A stretch of 64,000 nt of DNA from Akkermansiaceae bacterium (GTDB taxonomy: Bacteria; Verrucomicrobiota; Verrucomicrobiia; Verrucomicrobiales; Akkermansiaceae). Shown piece after piece: positions 36,675 to 46,802 of this stretch. How positions within the stretch are numbered: position 1 is the stretch's first letter; each line of letters begins with the position of its first letter. The stretch is from the NCBI GenBank assembly GCA_905182405.1, contig CAJJBQ010000002.1, forward strand, positions 1,054,001-1,118,000, written 5' to 3'. The notes under the pieces are model-generated. The model was not told the DNA's origin. It worked only from the letters and a program-made list of their open reading frames with translations, and searched no databases. The translations under genes and the position numbers were made by a program.

Positions 36675-37970
36675 ATGCCCATGCTGAAGTACACCCTTAC
36701 AATTGCAGTGAGTCTCATCCTTCCACTGTCCTCTCTTGGTCAATCCCCTGAGACTCCCCCTGAAGCAACCATCATCAAGGCCGTCGAAAAATCGGCCCCG
36801 GCCGCCAAAGCAGAAGAAGCAAAAGCTTCTCCAGCCAGCGCCGACACAGAGGAACTCGAGCGCCTCACTCTCGCCAACAGCCTCGCTGCCGAGAAGCACA
36901 AGGACGAGACCAACCAGATCAAGGAAGAAATCGCCAAGCTAAAGCTCGAAAAGGAACTCTTTGCTGAAAAACTCGCTTCTGCCTCTCTCAAGAAGAGCGC
37001 AAAACACATGGAAGAGCTCGTTGAACACGAAGCTCAAAAGGAAAAGCTTACTCGCGAAGCCACCGTCGCAAAATTGGAACTCGAAACCATCAGCGCCCGC
37101 CTCAAGACGGTCCAAACGAAAGCCTCTCTCGAAACCACCGAAATCGAAGGAGAGATCCGCGAGATCGAGACCCGCAAAAAGCGCGATGCCTATGCCGACG
37201 CCGCCCCACAGTATCTCGACAATCCCCTTAAGGAAGACGGCACTCTCGTCATTTCCGACCGTCGCATCCCCTTCAATGGCCCCGTAACCTCCAGTCTCGC
37301 CAATGCCGTCACCACGAAGATCAATTACTACAACAACAAGGACCCGAAGAATCCCATCTTCATCGTCATTGACGACTCCCCGGGCGGTTCTGTCATGGCT
37401 GGCTATCGCATCCTCAAGGCCATGGAAGGCTCCCAAGCTCCTGTCTATGTTGTCGTGAAATCATTCGCCGCCTCCATGGCAGCCTGCATCACCACTCTGG
37501 CCGAGAGATCCTTTGCCTACCCAAATGCCGTCATCCTGCACCACCAGATTTCCTCGTCCTATATGTTCACCAGCATGAACCTCACGGATCACAAAGAAGC
37601 CTACGACGACATGAAACGCTGGTGGCACCGCCTCGCCGACCCCATTTCCGCAAAGATGGGCATCACCTCCGACGAGTTCATCGAGCAAATGTATGAAAAA
37701 ACCAAGTCAGGCGATTGGAGCGAATTCGGCGACGAAGCCAAAAAGCTGAAGTGGGTCGACACCATCGTTTCCCGCATTCACGAAACCTCACTTCTGATCA
37801 ACCCCGATGCCAAACGTCCCTCTACCACCGAGCGCAAAACGTCTGAACTCAATTCGGACCTCACTCCCGGTTTAGATGAAAAAGGACATCCCGTCATGTT
37901 CCTCCCACGTCGCAATCCCAAGGACGTCTACTTTATGCACAACCCAGACGGTTACTACCGCTTCCGCTAA
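36675..37970 (+). CDS. Secreted ClpP/SDH-fold serine protease with N-terminal coiled coil
   Basis: 431 residues. Signal peptide MPMLKYTLTIAVSLILPLSS; residues about 25-60 are Ala/Pro/Glu-rich; about 60-170 is a long charged coiled coil (LAAEKHKDETNQIKEEIAKL). The ClpP-like domain follows from about 190: FIVIDDSPGGSVMAGYRILK (SPGG oxyanion turn), nucleophile Ser267 in SFAASMAACIT, catalytic His290 in VILHHQISS, and a late EFGDEAKKLKWVD matching the ClpP end helix. It lacks any ClpX-binding context. A periplasmic location fused to a coiled coil is unusual for ClpP; compare the SppA/NfeD branch of the fold. Substrates unknown. Terminator follows. Confidence 0.82.
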   Translation: MPMLKYTLTIAVSLILPLSSLGQSPETPPEATIIKAVEKSAPAAKAEEAKASPASADTEELERLTLANSLAAEKHKDETNQIKEEIAKLKLEKELFAEKLASASLKKSAKHMEELVEHEAQKEKLTREATVAKLELETISARLKTVQTKASLETTEIEGEIREIETRKKRDAYADAAPQYLDNPLKEDGTLVISDRRIPFNGPVTSSLANAVTTKINYYNNKDPKNPIFIVIDDSPGGSVMAGYRILKAMEGSQAPVYVVVKSFAASMAACITTLAERSFAYPNAVILHHQISSSYMFTSMNLTDHKEAYDDMKRWWHRLADPISAKMGITSDEFIEQMYEKTKSGDWSEFGDEAKKLKWVDTIVSRIHETSLLINPDAKRPSTTERKTSELNSDLTPGLDEKGHPVMFLPRRNPKDVYFMHNPDGYYRFR

Positions 37971-37997
37971 GCCCGCATAAAAAGGATCAAAACAATC

Positions 37998-38031
37998 AGC
38001 CCGTCGCTCCCCAAAAGAGCCCGGGCTTTTT
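37998..38031 (+). terminator. Rho-independent terminator after the ClpP-like gene
   Basis: AGCCCG ... CGGGCT stem enclosing an A-rich loop, followed by five T's, 28 bp past the stop. Confidence 0.75.
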
Positions 38032-38216
38032 CGTCTCCCTCCACCACTCCGCATTTTGCTGTCATTCAAATCGTCAAAAATTCCCCCAATTCACAGTTCA
38101 CCTTATCTCCATTCCATTCTATTTTCCATCCGAAGGGGGTGAGAAATCTTCACCCGTTCCAGACACCCCTTCGACAAACCCTCTCGCGCTTCCAAAAACT
38201 CACGTAATTGCCAAAT

Positions 38217-40985
38217 ATGAGCCTTTATCAAGACTACCTTCAAGAGATCGCAGATCGTAAAGAAAACTGCCTGCACCCCAAGCCCATTGACGGCGCCGAG
38301 CTCACATCTGAGATCATCGCTCAGATCAAAGATCTCGACCACGAACACCGGAAAGGCTCTCTCGATTTCTTGATCTACAACACCCTCCCCGGCACCACCA
38401 GCGCCGCCGGAGAAAAGGCTCACTTCCTCAAGGAAATCATCAAAGGAAGCACCGTCGTCGAGGAGATTAGCCCCACCTTCGCCTTCGAGCTCCTCTCCCA
38501 CATGAAAGGCGGCTCATCAATAGGAGTCCTCCTCGACCTCGCCCTCAGTAGCGACCTCGAAGTTGCCCTAGAAGCAGCCAAGGTCCTAAAAACCCAGGTC
38601 TTCCTCTACGAAGCCGACATGGAACAACTCAAGACCGCCTACGAAAGCGGAAACTCCATCGCCAAAGACCTTCTCGAAAGCTACGCCAAAGCCGAATTCT
38701 TCACTGCACTCCCGGAGGCCCCAGAAGAAATCAAAGTGGTCACCTACATCGCCGGAGAAGGAGATATCTCCACCGACCTCCTTTCACCCGGTAATCAAGC
38801 CCACTCCCGCGCCGACCGCGAACTCCATGGAAAATGCCTGATCTCCGAAACCGCTCAGAAGGAAATCAAGGCCCTTCAGAAGATCCACCCCGACAAGAGC
38901 GTCATGCTCATCGCCGAAAAAGGCACCATGGGTGTCGGTTCCTCACGCATGTCCGGCATTAATAATGTCGCCCTCTGGACTGGAAAACCAGGAAGCCCAT
39001 ACGTCCCCTTCGTCAATATCTTCCCCATCGTCGCCGGCACCAACGGCATCTCCCCCATCTTCCTCACCACCGTCAGCGTAACCGGCGGGATCGGTATCGA
39101 CCTCAAAAACTGGGTCAAAAAGAAGGGCGCAGATGGCAAGACCATCCTCAACGACAACGGAGACCCCGTCCTCGAACAAACCTACTCGGTCGAAACAGGC
39201 TCCGTCCTCACCATCAACACCAAGGACAAAAAGCTCTACCAAGATGGAAAGGAACTCGTCGACATCTCATCCGCCCTCAGCGCGCAAAAAGTCGAATTCA
39301 TCAAAGCGAAAGGCTCCTATGCCATCGTCTTCGGTAAAAAGCTCCAAAGCTTCGCCGCCACCACCCTCGGCACCGAACTCATCCCCGTGTTCGCTCCTTC
39401 CAAAGAAATCTCGCACGAAGGCCAAGGCCTCACCGCCGTCGAAAAGATTTTCAACAAGAACGCCGTCGGCACCACCCCCGGCCTCACCCTCCACGCCGGC
39501 TCAGATGTCCGCGTCGAGGTCAACATTGTCGGCTCTCAGGACACCACCGGACTCATGACCTCTCAGGAGCTTGAGGCCATGGCCGCCACCACCATTTCAC
39601 CCATCGTCGATGGCGCCTACCAATCAGGCTGCCACACTGCCTCCGTCTGGGATCAAAAATCCAAAGCCAATATTCCGAAACTCATGTCCTTCATGAACAA
39701 CTTCGGCCTCATCACCGCTCGCGATCCCGATGAAAAATACCCCGCCATGACTGATGTCATTCATAAGGTCCTCAACGACCTCACCGTGAACGACTGGGCC
39801 ATCATCATCGGCGGAGACTCCCACACCCGTATGTCAAAAGGCGTCGCCTTCGGAGCCGATTCCGGAACCGTCGCCCTCGCCCTCGCTACTGGCGAAGCCA
39901 CCATGCCCATCCCGGAGTCCGTCAAAGTCACCTTCAAGGGCATCCTCAAATCGCACATGGATTTCCGTGACGTCGTCCACGCCACCCAGTCTCAGATGTT
40001 GAAAAAATTCGGTGACAACGTCTTCCAAGGACGCGTCATCGAAGTCCACATCGGCACCCTCCCCGCCGACCAGGCCTTCACCTTCACCGACTGGACTGCC
40101 GAAATGAAGGCGAAAGCCTCCATCTGCATCTCCCAAGATGACACCTTAATCGAGTCCCTCGAGACCGCCAAGAGCCGTATCCAGATCATGATCAACAAGG
40201 GCATGGACAACAAAGGACAAGTCCTCCAAGGCCTCATCGACATCGCCAACCAGCGCATTGCCGAAATCCAATCTGGCAGAAAACCCGCCCTCACCCCAGA
40301 CGCCAACGCAAAATACAGCGCTGAATTCGTGGTCGACCTCGACATCATCAACGAGCCCATGATCGCCGACCCGGACGTCCACAACGATGACGTCTCAAAG
40401 CGCTACACCCACGACGTCATCCGCGCCCTCTCCTACTACGAGGGCAAAAAAGAAATCGACCTCGGATTCGTCGGCTCCTGCATGGTCCACAAAGGCGACT
40501 TCAAGATCGTTTCCAAAATGCTCCGCAACCTCGAAGCCCAACAAGCCACCGTCGTCTTCAAAGCCCCCCTCATCGTCGCCGCCCCCACCTACAACATCAT
40601 CGACGAACTCAAAGCCGAAGGAGACTGGGACATGCTCCAAAAATACTCGGGCTTCGAATTCAACGACACCGACCCAAAAGGCACCGCCCGTACCGAATAC
40701 CAAAACATGATGTATCTCGAGCGCCCCGGCTGTAACCTCTGCATGGGCAACCAGGAAAAGGCTGCCAAAGGCGACACCGTCATGGCCACCTCCACCCGCC
40801 TCTTCCAAGGCCGAGTCGTCGAAGACTCCGACCGCAAAAAAGGAGAATCCCTCCTTTCTTCAACTCCAGTAGTCGTCCTCTCCTCCGTCCTAGGACGCAC
40901 CCCAACTATCGACGAATACAAAGCCGCAGTGGCAGGCATCGACCTCACCAAATTTGCACCACCCATCGTCGCGATGACCTCCTAA
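38217..40985 (+). CDS. acnB: Aconitate hydratase B
   Basis: 922 residues from ATG 38217 (MSLYQDYLQEIADRKENC); a TTG three codons upstream is less likely. The AcnB-specific order is present: N-terminal HEAT-like helical domain (FELLSHMKGGSSIGVLLDLA), swivel domain (VTYIAGEGDISTDLLSPGNQ, KGTMGVGSSRMSGINNVALW), then the catalytic core (IIGGDSHTRMSKGVAFGADS). The Fe-S cluster cysteines are in GFVGSCMVHKGD and RPGCNLCMGNQEKA. It interconverts citrate and isocitrate in the TCA cycle. Monocistronic in appearance. Confidence 0.97.
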   Translation: MSLYQDYLQEIADRKENCLHPKPIDGAELTSEIIAQIKDLDHEHRKGSLDFLIYNTLPGTTSAAGEKAHFLKEIIKGSTVVEEISPTFAFELLSHMKGGSSIGVLLDLALSSDLEVALEAAKVLKTQVFLYEADMEQLKTAYESGNSIAKDLLESYAKAEFFTALPEAPEEIKVVTYIAGEGDISTDLLSPGNQAHSRADRELHGKCLISETAQKEIKALQKIHPDKSVMLIAEKGTMGVGSSRMSGINNVALWTGKPGSPYVPFVNIFPIVAGTNGISPIFLTTVSVTGGIGIDLKNWVKKKGADGKTILNDNGDPVLEQTYSVETGSVLTINTKDKKLYQDGKELVDISSALSAQKVEFIKAKGSYAIVFGKKLQSFAATTLGTELIPVFAPSKEISHEGQGLTAVEKIFNKNAVGTTPGLTLHAGSDVRVEVNIVGSQDTTGLMTSQELEAMAATTISPIVDGAYQSGCHTASVWDQKSKANIPKLMSFMNNFGLITARDPDEKYPAMTDVIHKVLNDLTVNDWAIIIGGDSHTRMSKGVAFGADSGTVALALATGEATMPIPESVKVTFKGILKSHMDFRDVVHATQSQMLKKFGDNVFQGRVIEVHIGTLPADQAFTFTDWTAEMKAKASICISQDDTLIESLETAKSRIQIMINKGMDNKGQVLQGLIDIANQRIAEIQSGRKPALTPDANAKYSAEFVVDLDIINEPMIADPDVHNDDVSKRYTHDVIRALSYYEGKKEIDLGFVGSCMVHKGDFKIVSKMLRNLEAQQATVVFKAPLIVAAPTYNIIDELKAEGDWDMLQKYSGFEFNDTDPKGTARTEYQNMMYLERPGCNLCMGNQEKAAKGDTVMATSTRLFQGRVVEDSDRKKGESLLSSTPVVVLSSVLGRTPTIDEYKAAVAGIDLTKFAPPIVAMTS

Positions 40986-41128
40986 AAAGGCTACGGAGCG
41001 TTGGTGGAAATGCCCTTGGGTGCTTCCAACCTAACGTGCACCTCCCCAAACTCATCTCCGGCTAAGTCTCCATTCGGTTAAAAAATCATCATACCTGAAG
41101 AAACTTACCCCATTTCAATTGACGAACT

Positions 41129-41245
41129 GGCGGCACACTCCTGAAACGAGACACCTAAATCGCCAAGAACTACCTTACGGAGGAGGAACTCCAGTCCGTC
41201 ATCGGCTCCGCCCTCAACCAGATTCTCGACAACGCGGAAGCGTAA
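41129..41245 (+). pseudogene. C-terminal fragment, possibly RhuM-like
   Basis: In the 425-bp gap between acnB and the export operon, one frame reads TGGTLLKRDT-stop-IAKNYLTEEELQSVIGSALNQ then ILDNAEA and a stop (TAA 41243-41245). The string KxD.xIAKNYLTEEEL resembles the C-terminal part of RhuM-family (phage/virulence-associated) proteins. One internal TAA and the lack of any N-terminal part mark it as a remnant. The family assignment rests on a short stretch and is tentative. The rest of the gap carries nothing I recognise. Confidence 0.35.
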
Positions 41246-41410
41246 TAGGGAGATCGGGTATTCTTGCCCCTCCATCAATCACTCTCAAAACCCCCTTTCC
41301 ATTCACATCGGCGTTTTTTGACATTTTGGTGACAAAACAAGATTTCCAATACGTTAAACCTGTAGGTTTCTCCCCTTCACAAACCTATCCTTCTTCGATC
41401 ATCACCACGA

Positions 41411-43121
41411 ATGCCCACTTTTACTCCTTTTATTAGTGCTTGTCTCGCGATCCTCTTTCTGGGGGGCTGCAGCACCGGTTTTTACAAAAAACGGGCAGAC
41501 AAAGGCGTCTACGAAATCTTAAAAAAAGTCGAAAATGACATCTTCGGGGAATCCTCCAATTTTTCCATCGATACCCCCACTTCCGGTAAGAAGACCAAAG
41601 ACGTCACCGCACTAAAGCTTCTCAAATCCCGCAATAAGGGCGGGAAAATCACCCTCTCCCTCGATCAGGCCCTCGGCTACGCCATAAAAAACAGCCGAGA
41701 GTATCAGTCGGAGAAAGAAAAACTCTACCTCACCGCCCTCAACCTCACGGGCGAGCGGCACAATTTTCGTCCCAGTTTCTTTGGACGCACCCGCGCAGAA
41801 TCCAATCGCCTCAGCGATGGCGAACGTACCGGCACCGGCTCCACAGACCTGGGAATCAATCAAGCCCTGCGCAACGGCGGCAGCCTCGGCATCAGCATTG
41901 CCAATGACCTCCTTAGATATTTCACCGGAGATCCCCGGCGCTCCGCGGCCTCCGTTCTTAATCTAAACGTGACCCAACCACTCCTCCGGGGAGCCGGCAG
42001 CAAGATCGCCGCCGAACGACTCACACAAGCCAACCGAAACGTCGTCTACGCCGTGCGTGACTTCTCCCATTTCCAAAACACCTTCTCGGTCGAAATCGTC
42101 AACGACTACTTCGATCTCCTCCAGCTTAAGAACGTTATCTTCAACGAATACAACAACTACGAATCCCGCAGAGCCAACAAGGAATACCTCACCGCCCGTG
42201 TCGACCGGGAATCACCCGAAGCCCAAGGCGATGCCAAGCAAGATGAACTCCAGGCCAAAAACCGCTATATCAGTTCCATCACGAGCTATCGAAACGCCCT
42301 CGATCGATTTCAAGATCACCCTCGGCCTCCCACAAACCACGAACCTGCGACTCGACGATAAGGAGATCGATCTCATCCGCGCCGCCGGAGCCAAGTCACT
42401 CTACCTCGGAAGCCAAGAAGGCTTCCTCGTCGCCCTCGACAACCGCCTTCCTCTCTTCAACCAAATCGACCGCTTCGAAGACAACAAGCGCCAAGTCGCC
42501 ATCGCTGCCAACCAACTCAAGGCCGACCTCAACATCATCGGCAGCGGCTCCCTGAACAGCGACGGCGGACCCACCGACTACACAGACTTCGACTTCAAAA
42601 ACGTCCGCACCTCCGTCGGTCTCCAGCTCAATCTCCCCCTCGATCGTCTTCGCGAACGCAACGACTACCGCGCCACCCTCATTAACTTCGAATCCGCCAC
42701 CCGCACTCTCGGACAAAACTTCGATGAGCTCCGCAATCTCCTCGACCGACGCATCCGTGAACTCGAGCAATTCCGACAGTCCTACCAAATCCAGCAAAAC
42801 GCCGTCGTCCTGGCCAAAAATCGAGTCGAAGGCAACCAACTCCGACTCAAAGCCGGCACCGTCATCTTCCGTCGACTAAGCGAATCCCAGGACGCCCTCA
42901 TCTCTACTCAAAATGCCGAAACCCGGGCTCTTGTCGATTACCTCGGAGCCCGCCTCAATCTCCTCATTGATCTCGGTGTCCTTCAATCCGACCAAAAGCG
43001 CTACTGGCTCAAGGAGAACCCATCCAACATCAAGTTCAAGAAAGCGCCCCCTTCCTTTGAAAAAAGCCTCCCTCTTGAAGTGGGCGGCACTGTCATCCCA
43101 CCCAACCGATTATTCCAATGA
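41411..43121 (+). pseudogene. TolC-like outer membrane export lipoprotein, frameshifted near 42305
   Basis: The first part (from ATG 41411) has a lipoprotein signal (SACLAILFLGGCSTGFYKK) and TolC-family helices (LSLDQALGYAIKNSREYQSE, VTQPLLRGAGSKIAAERLTQ). At CTCGATCGATTTCAAG (about 42300-42315) the family sequence passes into the next frame: ...SYRNALD then DFKITLGLPQTTNLRLDDKE, continuing to the stop at 43121. Removing one base (in the GATCGATT duplication) restores one protein of about 570 residues. The protein would form the outer membrane channel for the HlyD/ABC genes that follow; the hlyD start overlaps its stop (ATGA). This may be a real lesion, or a sequencing/assembly error, as everything else in the operon is intact. 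Confidence 0.82.
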
Positions 43122-44602
43122 AAGCTCTCCTTCAAAAAAGAATTCTCATCCCCCTTGCCGCAGTCATCCTGATCATTGCCCTGATCATCGGTAACGGTAA
43201 CGGCGATGCTGACACCGCCCTCAATCATACCGTAAAGCGGGGCGACTTCGTCATCTCCATTGTCGAAGGAGGAACCCTGGAAGCCGTCAACGAGGTCGTC
43301 GTCAAAAACACCATCGATGGTGATTCACGCATCATCTGGCTCATCCCCGAAGGAACATACGTCAAAAAGGACGAGCTCCTTGTTGAATTCGACACCGGCG
43401 AAGCCGAAAAAAATGTCGAAGAACAACGCGTCGAGTTTGAGTCCCGCCAGGCCGCCCTAGTCAAGGCCGAGAACGATCTCATCATCACCAGGAGCACCTC
43501 GGAAAGTGACATCAGTGAAGCTAAACTGGCTGTCGATTTCGCCACCATGGACCTCGAAAAATTTGAGAAACTTGAGCGCACCCACAAGGTCCGTGAGGCA
43601 GAACTCAAAATCGATACTGCCGAGGAATCCCTCAAACTCGCCCAGCAGCGCTACGAATGGTCAATCAAACTCTCCGACAAAGGACACGAAACCAAAAGCA
43701 CGGTCGATAAAGATAAGCTGGAAGTCAGCAATAGATCGAAAGAATTCGAAACGGCCAAAAGCACCCATCAGATGCTTCAAACCTTCGACCTGCAAAAGGC
43801 ATACGCCGAATTCGTCTCAAATAAAAAGGAAACAAGCGCCAGCCTCGACCGCGTGATCAAGCAAGGTGAAAGTAAAATCGCCCAGGACGAAGCCGCTGTG
43901 AACTCCGCCAAGATCACTCTCAAGCTCACCGAGAACAGTTTGGCCAAACGCATCGAGCAACTCAAGGCCACCAAGGTCAAAGCCCCGCAGGACGGGCTCG
44001 TCATCTACGCAAAACCCCGCAGCCGCTGGGGCGATGATGCCCAAATCGCCGAGGGCTCAACCGTCCGAAACCGAGCTACCCTGATCTCCATTCCTGATGT
44101 CTCCTCGATGAAGGTTTCGGTCAAGATTCACGAATCTATGATCAGCCAGATCAAGAAGGGCCAAAAAGCCTATATCGTTCTGGATTCCCTCCCCGACCAA
44201 CGCTTCGACGGAGAAGTCACCAAGGTCGCAATCCTCCCCGACAGCGACCGAAACTGGTCCAATCCAGACCTCAAGGTCTACGCCACCGAAATCACCATCG
44301 CCGGCACCATCGAGGGCGTGAAACCCGGTATTTCCGCCAAGGTCGAAATCGTGATCGAGGAACTCACCAACGTCCTCACCGTCCCCATCCAGGCTGTCAC
44401 CACCGTCGATGGTAAACAGCTTTGCTACCGCAACGACGGAGGGGACCTCGAACCCCTCGAAGTGGAGGTCGGCAAGTTCAACACCAAATACATCGAGATC
44501 AGATCCGGCCTCGAAGAAGATCAGCAAATCATCCTCAACCCGCCTCTCGACAACCGGATCAACCTCACCGGAGAAACCACCGATGACAAATCTCCGGAGT
44601 AA
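43118..44602 (+). CDS. HlyD/MacA-type periplasmic membrane fusion protein
   Basis: 494 residues. One N-terminal membrane anchor (ILIPLAAVILIIALIIGN). First lipoyl/barrel-sandwich half RGDFVISIVEGGTLEAVNEV, a long coiled-coil hairpin (about 110-260, with ERTHKVREAELKIDTAEESL), second lipoyl half LKATKVKAPQDGLVIYAKP, and a beta-barrel VSVKIHESMISQIKKGQKAY. It would link the MacB-like transporter to the TolC-like channel. It overlaps the TolC stop and precedes the ATPase gene by 5 bp. The hairpin is longer than in classical MacA. Confidence 0.92.
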   Translation: MKALLQKRILIPLAAVILIIALIIGNGNGDADTALNHTVKRGDFVISIVEGGTLEAVNEVVVKNTIDGDSRIIWLIPEGTYVKKDELLVEFDTGEAEKNVEEQRVEFESRQAALVKAENDLIITRSTSESDISEAKLAVDFATMDLEKFEKLERTHKVREAELKIDTAEESLKLAQQRYEWSIKLSDKGHETKSTVDKDKLEVSNRSKEFETAKSTHQMLQTFDLQKAYAEFVSNKKETSASLDRVIKQGESKIAQDEAAVNSAKITLKLTENSLAKRIEQLKATKVKAPQDGLVIYAKPRSRWGDDAQIAEGSTVRNRATLISIPDVSSMKVSVKIHESMISQIKKGQKAYIVLDSLPDQRFDGEVTKVAILPDSDRNWSNPDLKVYATEITIAGTIEGVKPGISAKVEIVIEELTNVLTVPIQAVTTVDGKQLCYRNDGGDLEPLEVEVGKFNTKYIEIRSGLEEDQQIILNPPLDNRINLTGETTDDKSPE

Positions 44603-44607
44603 CGCAC

Positions 44608-45327
44608 ATGTCCGATTCCGACCCAGCAATTGAGACGACCGAAGTCATTCGCATCCAGAACGTCGAAAAGATTTTTCAAGTCGGCGAAGTCCAGGTCCAC
44701 GCTCTTCGCGGCATCAACCTCACGATTCAACAAGGCGAATTCGTGGCCATCATGGGACCCTCCGGCTCCGGGAAATCAACCCTTCTCAATATCCTCGGCT
44801 GCCTCGACCGCCCCACCACCGGTGAGTATCACCTGGGAGGCGAGGATGTCGCACAAATGGATGACGACACCCTTTCCGCGGCCCGGGGAAAGCGACTCGG
44901 TTTCATCTTCCAGTCCTACAATCTCATCGCCCAACTCACCGTTCTCGAAAACATCCAAGTCCCCCTCATCTACCAACAGGAGGATCTCGAAAAACACAAG
45001 GAACGCTGCATCGAACTCGGAAACCTCGTCGGACTCAACGATCGCCTCGACCACCGGCCCAACCAACTCTCAGGGGGACAACAACAACGAGTCGCCATCG
45101 CCCGCTCACTCGTCAACGAACCCCTTATGATTCTCGCCGACGAACCGACCGGCAATCTCGATTCACAAACCGAAATCGAAGTCCTCAACATCATCGATGA
45201 CCTCAATAAGCAGGGCCGCACCATCGTCCTTGTCACACACGACGACAGCGTTTCCCACCATGCCCACCGCGTCATTCACATGAAGGACGGTGCGATCGCG
45301 CGTGAGGTTATCAACCAAAAGCCGTGA
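44608..45327 (+). CDS. MacB/LolD-type ABC transporter ATPase
   Basis: 239 residues. Walker [16 protein letters not shown]-loop [11 protein letters not shown]; signature [15 protein letters not shown]; Walker [15 protein letters not shown]-loop LVTHDD. The MacB/LolD subfamily is shown by [18 protein letters not shown] and [19 protein letters not shown]. It powers the export complex with the permease that overlaps its stop (GTGA). Confidence 0.96.
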   Translation: MSDSDPAIETTEVIRIQNVEKIFQVGEVQVHALRGINLTIQQGEFVAIMGPSGSGKSTLLNILGCLDRPTTGEYHLGGEDVAQMDDDTLSAARGKRLGFIFQSYNLIAQLTVLENIQVPLIYQQEDLEKHKERCIELGNLVGLNDRLDHRPNQLSGGQQQRVAIARSLVNEPLMILADEPTGNLDSQTEIEVLNIIDDLNKQGRTIVLVTHDDSVSHHAHRVIHMKDGAIAREVINQKP

Positions 45328-46610
45328 TCTCCTCCCACTTCCTCGACACCGTCCAGCTCGGCATCAAAAGCCTGCTGCTGCACAAGCTCCGCTCGGGGCT
45401 CACCATGCTGGGCATCATCTTTGGCGTCTGCTCCGTCATCGCCATGCTCGCGATTGGCGAAGGCGCTTCCTACGAAGCCCAGGAACGGATCAAACGACTC
45501 GGCAGCGAGAATATCATCGTCAACAGCATCAAGCCACCCGAGGACAACCAACAAAACTCCGGCGGCCGATCCTTCTCGGTCGAATACGGCATCACCAACA
45601 AGGACGTCACCCGCATTCAAGACACCATTCCAGGCGTCGAGCGCGTCGTCCCCATGCGCATCATCCGCGAGAACATCCGCTTCGACCGAAGCCAGGAATC
45701 AGGACAAGTCATTGGCACCCTTCCCGCCTATGCCCTCGTGCAGAATGTCGACCTCGTGGCCGGCCGCTTTCTCACCCCCACCGATGAACGATTCCAACGT
45801 AACGTCTGCGTCATCACCGAGGATCTCGTCCGCAAACTCTTCCCCTATCAAGACCCGCTCAAATCCGCCGTCCGCGTGAAAGAAAGCTACTACAATATCG
45901 TCGGAATCGTGGATGAAATCGGCACCTCCAAACAACGCCCTCAAATGGGCGATAGCCAGGGGGAAGCCGTCGACAACAACATCTACATTCCCCTCTCCAC
46001 CGCCCGCTCCCGCTTCGGCGAGACACTTATCAAGCGAAGCTCCGGCAGCATAAGCGCGGAGCGTGTCGAGCTCCACCGCCTCATCGTCCGAATGACCGAT
46101 CCCAAGGCCGTCATCTCGGGTGAGCAGCAGATCCAGCACCTCTTAAATCACTTCCACGAAAAAAAGGACTTCGAACTCATCGTCCCCCTTCAGCTCCTCC
46201 GCGAAGCCGAGGCCACCAAGCGCATGTTCAACATTGTTCTCGGCTCCATCGCCGCCATCTCGCTTCTCGTCGGCGGCATCGGCATCATGAACATCATGCT
46301 CGCCACTGTCACCGAACGCACCCGCGAGATCGGCGTCCGCCGTGCTCTTGGCGCAAAGCGCAAGGACATCATCGTTCAGTTCCTTATCGAAACAATCGTG
46401 CTCTCCGTCGGCGGCGGAATCATCGGAGTCCTCCTCGGAATCCTTGTACCCTTGTGCGTCTCCTACTTTACCGAAATGAAGACTATCATCACCACCTGGT
46501 CCGTCTTCCTCGCCTTCGGCATCTCAGGACTGACCGGCATCATCTTCGGCATCTACCCCGCCTCCCAAGCCGCCAAGCTCGACCCCATCGACGCCCTCCG
46601 CCAAGAGTAA
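45324..46610 (+). CDS. MacB-type ABC transporter permease (FtsX family)
   Basis: 428 residues starting at GTG 45324, overlapping the ATPase stop by 4 bp. N-terminal TM helix (LRSGLTMLGIIFGVCSVIAM), a large periplasmic MacB_PCD domain, then three C-terminal helices (GSIAAISLLVGGIGIMNIML, VLSVGGGIIGVLLGILVPLC, FLAFGISGLTGIIFGIYPAS) and the ending AAKLDPIDALRQE typical of this family. It works by mechanotransmission, moving substrates from the periplasm through the TolC-like channel. Substrate unknown. No clear terminator follows. Confidence 0.95.
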   Translation: MISSHFLDTVQLGIKSLLLHKLRSGLTMLGIIFGVCSVIAMLAIGEGASYEAQERIKRLGSENIIVNSIKPPEDNQQNSGGRSFSVEYGITNKDVTRIQDTIPGVERVVPMRIIRENIRFDRSQESGQVIGTLPAYALVQNVDLVAGRFLTPTDERFQRNVCVITEDLVRKLFPYQDPLKSAVRVKESYYNIVGIVDEIGTSKQRPQMGDSQGEAVDNNIYIPLSTARSRFGETLIKRSSGSISAERVELHRLIVRMTDPKAVISGEQQIQHLLNHFHEKKDFELIVPLQLLREAEATKRMFNIVLGSIAAISLLVGGIGIMNIMLATVTERTREIGVRRALGAKRKDIIVQFLIETIVLSVGGGIIGVLLGILVPLCVSYFTEMKTIITTWSVFLAFGISGLTGIIFGIYPASQAAKLDPIDALRQE

Positions 46611-46802
46611 GAAAGAAGACCTCTCACTTCAAATTCCCGTCATTGCCAAACCCTCCACCCCGGCACCGCCCCTTTCAAGGAGAGGAGCCGCGGCACCTAA
46701 CCGCTCAGCTTCGCATGCCCCTCAACCAATACAATGGGTCGTGAACTCAGAAGCCATCCCTGCTAAGAGAGAATATTTATAAAGAATCCAACCATCAGAA
46801 CA

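Noticed and set aside
45290..45787. 165-codon frame rich in Arg/His overlapping the ABC permease
   Set aside because: Out-of-phase shadow of the MacB-type permease; repeated RHHPRHARD-like text is a codon-bias artefact.
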